The notes beneath the pieces are model-generated. The model saw only the letters and a program-made list of their open reading frames with translations. It searched no databases and was not told where the DNA came from. The position numbers and the translations under genes were made by a program. A stretch of DNA of 32,531 nucleotides from IMG/VR virus record IMGVR_UViG_3300042400_001904, positions 1-32,531 of that record; one strand, written 5' to 3'. Below, piece by piece: positions 28,675 to 32,531 of the stretch. Every line of letters starts with the position of its first letter. Positions within the stretch are counted from its first letter, which is position 1. The DNA is from a virus.

Positions 28675-29048
28675 TGTTCACCGAGCTCGACACGCGCGCG
28701 CTCCAACGCGCGACGCGACGCCTCGCGGCCGCGCTCGACGACGAGCTCGAGGCCTGCGCCGTCACGGTCTCCGACGACGTGGCGTACAGCGCGAGGGTCA
28801 TCCACGGGTTCGTGAATCGCACCGGGCGGCTCGAAGGGTCGATCGAGACTGTTCCGCCGACTGGTGTGTTCACGCGCGGCACGCTGCAGGGCGCGGTGGT
28901 CGCAACGGCGCCGTACGCGGAGTTCGTCGAGCGCCGCGCGGATCTCGCGTTCCTCGGCCCCGCGTGGGTCGCGAATGAGCAGCGTGCATCGCAGCACCTC
29001 GAAGACGCGCTCGAGCGCGCAGTCGTGAAGAGCGGATGGAAGCGATGA
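28674..29048 (+). CDS. HK97 gp10-like head-tail joining protein
   Basis: A 124-residue protein. A helical start (LDTRALQRATRRLAAALDDE) leads to FVNRTGRLEGSIETVPPTGV, a core motif of HK97 gp10-type tail-completion proteins in which a GRL or GxL follows a short loop, and to APYAEFVERRAD, the characteristic closing segment. Such proteins sit at the tail end of the neck. It overlaps both neighbours. In Mu itself a different gene (gpG) is at a comparable step, so this is one point of mosaicism. Confidence 0.75.
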   Translation: MFTELDTRALQRATRRLAAALDDELEACAVTVSDDVAYSARVIHGFVNRTGRLEGSIETVPPTGVFTRGTLQGAVVATAPYAEFVERRADLAFLGPAWVANEQRASQHLEDALERAVVKSGWKR

Positions 29049-29650
29049 CCGAAGCGTTGCTCACGCAACAGATCAAGACCGCACTCGACGCGCTCAAGCC
29101 CGTGACCGCGAAGGTCGTTGGCTACTACATGGGCGAGATCACAGCGCAGGGCTTCGCGGAAGAGCTGCTCGGAAATACACCCGCGGTCCTGCTCGCGTAC
29201 GAGGGAGAGACCCGCGACGAAGAGCTCTCCGACGAAACGATGAGCGGCCTGGGCGTGGACATCGGCCGCTGCATCTGGCGCGTGTACTGCGTCGTTGAAG
29301 AGCCCCGCTCGACGGGCACTGCTCTCGTTGGAACGCCGTCGACGCCAGGCGCGCTCGAGCTCTGCGGCGCGGTGAAGTCCACGCTGAACCGCCTGCGCTT
29401 CGACGATCCGCTCGCCGAGACGATCCGTTCTGCGGCGCACCTCGGCTACCTCGACACGCGACCCGCGCTCATCGTCCGCGGTGTGCTCACCGCCTTCATG
29501 GTTCGCTTCGCGCTCCATCGCGAAGTGCAACAGGCGACGCGCGATCTGCTCGCGGGCACCGTGCGCCTCCGTGGCGTCGACACCAACGAGAACGTCCAGC
29601 CCAACGGCGAGCACAACCCGCTCGTCACGACACGCAACGAATTCCCCTGA
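29045..29650 (+). CDS. tail terminator-like protein (Mu gp37-like, DUF1834)
   Basis: A 201-residue protein from the ATG at 29045, overlapping the gp10-like stop (ATGA). It has a helix-strand pattern typical of tail-terminator folds: ALLTQQIKTALDALKPVTAK, VLLAYEGETRDEEL, CIWRVYCVVEEPRSTG and TPGALELCGAVKSTLN, ending in a polar, flexible tail. The family normally has about 180-200 residues. It caps the growing tail tube and joins it to the head. The assignment uses both pattern and position before the gp38- and sheath-like genes. Confidence 0.7.
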   Translation: MTEALLTQQIKTALDALKPVTAKVVGYYMGEITAQGFAEELLGNTPAVLLAYEGETRDEELSDETMSGLGVDIGRCIWRVYCVVEEPRSTGTALVGTPSTPGALELCGAVKSTLNRLRFDDPLAETIRSAAHLGYLDTRPALIVRGVLTAFMVRFALHREVQQATRDLLAGTVRLRGVDTNENVQPNGEHNPLVTTRNEFP

Positions 29651-29661
29651 GAACTGTGCCG

Positions 29662-29910
29662 ATGCCAACAACGATTCGCGTGCGCGCGGTCGCGGGTTCG
29701 GTGGTGTTCGTGATCGACCCGATGACGGGTGCGAGCGCGAAGCCGCTGCGTTCCGTGGGCCGCGACGGTCCTGCTGCCTCGTCTCCGATGCGCAAGCACG
29801 AAGACGTGCCCGACCTCCCTCTCTACCGGCGCGCGCTCGACGCGCACGACCTCGAGCTCGTCGACGACGAGCCTTCCGCTGATTCCGAGCCCACGAAGGA
29901 GAACGCCTGA
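29662..29910 (+). CDS. DUF2635 protein (Mu gp38-like)
   Basis: An 82-residue protein. IRVRAVAGSVVFVIDPMTGA, followed later by VPDLPLYRRALDAHDLELVD, matches the DUF2635 pattern (residues read as V-x-D-P-x-T-G-x and P-x-x-x-Y-W/Y-x-R-R-L-x-D-G-D-L). In Mu-like phages this tiny protein always precedes the sheath gene and its role is not known. The ATG at 29662 is one choice; a GTG at 29656 is the alternative. Its stop overlaps the sheath ATG as TGATG. A Ser/Glu/Pro tail follows the conserved part. Confidence 0.7.
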   Translation: MPTTIRVRAVAGSVVFVIDPMTGASAKPLRSVGRDGPAASSPMRKHEDVPDLPLYRRALDAHDLELVDDEPSADSEPTKENA

Positions 29911-31538
29911 TGTCTCTCGCCGTCCCGTCCGGATACGATCCCAACAGCTTGACCCCGGCGATTGCCGTGGGAATCGAGCTGGGCGTGGGGATCAAAAGCA
30001 ACGTGGGCGCGCGCGCCATCATGCTGATCGGCAACATGATCGGCGCGCCGATCGCGCGCACGGTGGGCGCGACCACGTACACGACCGCTGCGGGCACCGC
30101 GACGGTCAACCAGCGCGTCGACGTCACGAGCCCCGAGGACGCGGACGCCAAGTTTGGCGACGGCTCGGGCCTCGCGCTGATGGCTCGCGCGGCGTTCGCA
30201 CAGAACAAGCGCGCTTCGCTCTACGCCGTTCCCGTCGCTGAAGGCGTCGCCGCGGTGAAGGCGACGGCGACTTTGCTGTTCGCGGGTGTGATCACCGCCG
30301 GCGGCGTCGTCCGCATCGTGGGCGCCGGCCGCCGCACAGCCGAGGTCGCCGTCGCCGCGGGAGCGACGGCAGCAACCGTCGCGACCGACGTTGCGCATGC
30401 GATCAATCGCCTGACGGGCGCGCCGTTCACGGCCACGGTGGCGGCCGCGACGGTCACGTTGACGGCCAAGCAAGCCGGACCTCGCGGCAACAATCTCTGC
30501 CTGCGGTGCGAGCACACGGCCACGGGCGGGACCGTCGCGCTCAACGGTGGCGCGGCCGCGGCCCTGGTCTCAGGTCGATTCGGCGCGGGCACTGCAACGC
30601 CAGGATCGGTGGCAGACGACATCACGGCAGCCCTCGCCGGCATCGCGAATGGGCAGTACTTCTTCGCCGTCGAGCACGACGACGCGACGAACCTCGCCGC
30701 CTTGCGCGCGCACATCAACGCCTACGTTGCGATCACGGAGCGCAAGCGACAGCAAGGCGTCGCTGCGTTCACCTCGCTCTCGGTGGCCAACGCGATCGCG
30801 CGGGCACAGGGGCTCAACTCTGCGCGGATCATGTCCGTCTACTACCGTGACGCATCCACGGGAGGAGTCGTGGATCCGTTCGCGCCCACGACGGGCGAGC
30901 TCGCTGCGCAAGCGGCTGTGGGAAGGCTCTACGGCGACGGCGCCGTTGGCGGCGGGCTCGGCCGCGTGAAGGGCGAGCTCGCGTACCCCGCGGCGAACCT
31001 CAACGGCCTGCTGCTCGAGTCGATCAAGAGCCAAGAGCTGCAGGCCGCGCAGCTCATCGGCACCGAGATCGAGCAGCTTCTGCAAGGGGGCGTCAGCCCC
31101 GTGGTCGCGTCGGCTCGAAACCCGGGCCTGTGCGAGCTCGTGCGAAGCATCACAAGCTACTCGCTCGACGGTGCCGGAGCGCCAACGGCTGCTGTGAAGT
31201 CCACCGCCAAGGTGACCGTCGCGGACTTCACAGCCGCGCGCATCGAAGCGCGGATCGCAAGCGAGTTTCCGAACAAGAACCTCGCGCCCGAGCCCGCGAA
31301 TCCCTCGCAAGCGCCGCCCCACGAGGACATCGTGTACCCGTCGATGGTGCGCGGGGCGATCATCTCTGAGCTGTACGCGCTCGAGCGCGAAGGCCTCCTC
31401 TCGAACGTCGCTGAGAACGAGGACGCGGTCCTCGTCGAAGTGCACCCGAGCAACCCCGAGCTGCTCGTCGGATCTGTGCCGATCGACGTTGTCGATCACC
31501 TCAACGCAACCGCGGTCAAACTCGCGCAGGTGGGCTGA
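29910..31538 (+). CDS. contractile tail sheath protein (Mu gpL-like)
   Basis: A 542-residue protein. The N-terminus (TPAIAVGIELGVGIKSNVGA) is typical of sheath subunits. A large Ala/Thr/Val-rich inserted domain covers about residues 105-215, with repeated strand patterns. The C-terminal third has the sheath signature: KGELAYPAANLNGLLLESIK, then the SPVVASARNPGLCELVRSIT region and HEDIVYPSMVRGAIISELYA. The sheath polymerises around the tube and contracts to drive injection. Its presence shows the phage has a contractile tail. Length is about that of the family. Confidence 0.9.
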   Translation: MSLAVPSGYDPNSLTPAIAVGIELGVGIKSNVGARAIMLIGNMIGAPIARTVGATTYTTAAGTATVNQRVDVTSPEDADAKFGDGSGLALMARAAFAQNKRASLYAVPVAEGVAAVKATATLLFAGVITAGGVVRIVGAGRRTAEVAVAAGATAATVATDVAHAINRLTGAPFTATVAAATVTLTAKQAGPRGNNLCLRCEHTATGGTVALNGGAAAALVSGRFGAGTATPGSVADDITAALAGIANGQYFFAVEHDDATNLAALRAHINAYVAITERKRQQGVAAFTSLSVANAIARAQGLNSARIMSVYYRDASTGGVVDPFAPTTGELAAQAAVGRLYGDGAVGGGLGRVKGELAYPAANLNGLLLESIKSQELQAAQLIGTEIEQLLQGGVSPVVASARNPGLCELVRSITSYSLDGAGAPTAAVKSTAKVTVADFTAARIEARIASEFPNKNLAPEPANPSQAPPHEDIVYPSMVRGAIISELYALEREGLLSNVAENEDAVLVEVHPSNPELLVGSVPIDVVDHLNATAVKLAQVG

Positions 31539-31921
31539 TGGCATCAAACGCATCGAACGGATTTCTCCTCATCGGCGGAGCCGTCGTCGCTCAGGCGGCC
31601 GACATCCAGTGGGGATCGAAGAACAACGGCAAGCTCGAGTTCGTGCTCAACGGCAGCGCAGGCACCGTGGTCGGATCGCGCGAGGTCGCCGTCACGGTGA
31701 AGTGCACCACGCCGAAGCGCGCTCGAGAGCGTCTTCGCATCATCCGCGCGTACGAAGCGGGCGACGAGGTGACGTTTCGCTATCGAACGGCTGACGGAGA
31801 GTGCACTGCGAAGGGGATCATCACGGAGACGAACCTCGCCAGCCGCGCGAACGAAGGCGACTCGTTCGACTTCTCGTTCGTCGGTCAGGAAGACCGGCAC
31901 CGGACCGTGACCGAGTCATGA
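31538..31921 (+). CDS. tail tube protein (Mu gpM-like)
   Basis: A 127-residue beta-rich protein: NGFLLIGGAVVAQAADIQWG, KLEFVLNGSAGTVVGSREVA, a central RARERLRIIRAYEAGDEVTF and a final GDSFDFSFVGQEDRHRT. Length and strand pattern fit the tail tube family, which forms the hollow inner rod. It directly follows the sheath gene and its start overlaps the sheath stop as TGATG, as in Mu. Confidence 0.85.
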   Translation: MASNASNGFLLIGGAVVAQAADIQWGSKNNGKLEFVLNGSAGTVVGSREVAVTVKCTTPKRARERLRIIRAYEAGDEVTFRYRTADGECTAKGIITETNLASRANEGDSFDFSFVGQEDRHRTVTES

Positions 31922-32478
31922 CGGCGACGAAGCAGAAGGGATTCGCCAGCTTCGCGGCGATGCTCAAGGTGATGGACTCCGCCGAGCGCCCGTCGAAGTT
32001 GATCCAGTGGCCGGCACCCGACGGGACTACGACCTTCAACGTGCGGCTGTGGACGCTCACGGACATGGAGTTCGCCGAAGCGACGCTGGCTGCGCAGGAG
32101 TGGGTGTTCGACCCCAAGCGCGGCATGGGCGCGTCACCACTCACCGTCGAGATGCAGCGGAGCCTGTTCGACGCGGAGGAGGAGCGCCAGATCCTCGCCC
32201 GAGCGCTGCGCAACGCTGACGATCCGAGCTCGCCGCTCGTGGTGGACATCGACGATCTGCGACGCGTGCTCACGCCGGACGCGCGGCGCGTGCTGATGCG
32301 CATCTACAACACCTACGCCGACGAGTGCTCTCCGATCCGTGAGATCGAGGCGCTCGATCCGTCGGAGGCGAAGCGGATGCTGCTGGATTTTCAGAGAGCA
32401 GGAGAGCTGTCGGGCTGGCTGGACTCCTGCGATTTCGGTTCGCTGAAACGTTTCGTGCAGCAACTGGTCGCCCTGTAG
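31918..32478 (+). CDS. tail assembly chaperone (Mu gp41-like)
   Basis: A 186-residue protein after the tube gene, in the slot of the tail-length assembly chaperone. The ATG overlaps the tube stop (ATGA). It has LIQWPAPDGTTTFNVRLWTL, MEFAEATLAAQEWVFDPKRG, an acidic EMQRSLFDAEEERQILARAL and DDLRRVLTPDARRVLMRIYN, which agree with the family. These proteins bind tape measure protein, and many are made in a second form by a -1 ribosomal frameshift near the end of the frame; the -1 frame here stays open past the stop. Confidence 0.7.
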   Translation: MTATKQKGFASFAAMLKVMDSAERPSKLIQWPAPDGTTTFNVRLWTLTDMEFAEATLAAQEWVFDPKRGMGASPLTVEMQRSLFDAEEERQILARALRNADDPSSPLVVDIDDLRRVLTPDARRVLMRIYNTYADECSPIREIEALDPSEAKRMLLDFQRAGELSGWLDSCDFGSLKRFVQQLVAL

Positions 32479-32492
32479 CAGAGGCCACGGAA

Positions 32493-32531
32493 GTGGAGCT
32501 GCTCGGGTACCTGCTGCACGACCTCGCAGCC
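32493..32531 (+). CDS. possible next tail gene or frameshifted chaperone extension (partial)
   Basis: After the chaperone stop at 32478 the -1 frame reads AEATEVELLGYLLHDLAA and is open to the window edge. A GTG at 32493 with AGAGG upstream could start a separate gene; equally, a -1 frameshift near 32434 or 32452 would fuse this helical segment to the chaperone. Only about 13 residues after the GTG are visible. Confidence 0.3.
   Translation, partial: MELLGYLLHDLAA

Noticed and set aside
1-32531. CRISPR array, tRNA, rRNA, insertion sequence, integrase or lysis cassette
   Set aside because: Looked for direct repeats with spacers, cloverleaf-like sequences, DDE or tyrosine recombinase motifs and holin/endolysin pairs; none was convincing in the window.

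Overview
The window is a continuous stretch of a temperate, contractile-tailed (myovirus-type) phage or prophage in a very GC-rich host. The coding style (nearly all codons end in G or C, many Arg, Ala and Glu residues, abundant GAGCTC) resembles large-genome Myxococcota, but no host gene is present, so the host is a weak inference. No integrase, transposase, lysis gene, tRNA or CRISPR array is visible. The left end cuts a gene at base 1 and the right end lies inside the tail-assembly genes.

Layout. (1) 1-4910, leftward: fourteen small, mostly overlapping genes ending in a RecT-type annealing protein and a PD-(D/E)XK exonuclease, many of them encoding Cys-rich zinc-ribbon-like proteins. (2) 4955-6646: a lambda-like immunity region. 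A helix-turn-helix repressor and an ImmA/IrrE-like protein are read leftward. They lie between a leftward promoter (PL) and a rightward promoter (PR). Each has a TTGACA -35 box and a 17-bp spacer filled by the same inverted-repeat operator. (3) 6646-16409, rightward: a Cro-like protein, small regulators, a large ParB-like protein, a MazG-like pyrophosphohydrolase, a sigma region 4 protein, a replication initiator-like protein with origin-like repeats inside its gene, a DnaB helicase and a RecU-like resolvase. (4) 16410-20205: an accessory zone with an excisionase-like protein, several tiny genes, an Acb2/Tad1-like (anti-CBASS/anti-Thoeris sponge) candidate, and a visibly less GC-rich two-gene cassette (18195-19695) that resembles the lambda RexA/RexB exclusion system, followed by two leftward small genes. 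(5) 20242-32531, rightward: a ParB-DNA methyltransferase fusion, small and large terminase, Mu gp29-like portal, Mu gpI-like protease with a possible nested scaffold, DUF2190-type cement protein, major capsid protein, a gp35-position protein, gp36-, gp37- and gp38-like connector and tail proteins, tail sheath, tail tube and tail chaperone.

How it works together. The repressor is expected to silence PL (recombination operon) and PR (replication operon) through the shared operator, with the ImmA-like protein as the likely induction partner. On induction the initiator and DnaB replicate the genome, RecT and the exonuclease process ends, and the terminase and Mu-type virion genes build the particle. 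The 17-20 kb zone probably handles conflict with host defences and competing phages. It is the most interesting part of the window: a candidate cyclic-nucleotide sponge sits beside a candidate RexAB-like exclusion cassette with its own promoter, and the zone is bracketed by related leftward small ORFs.
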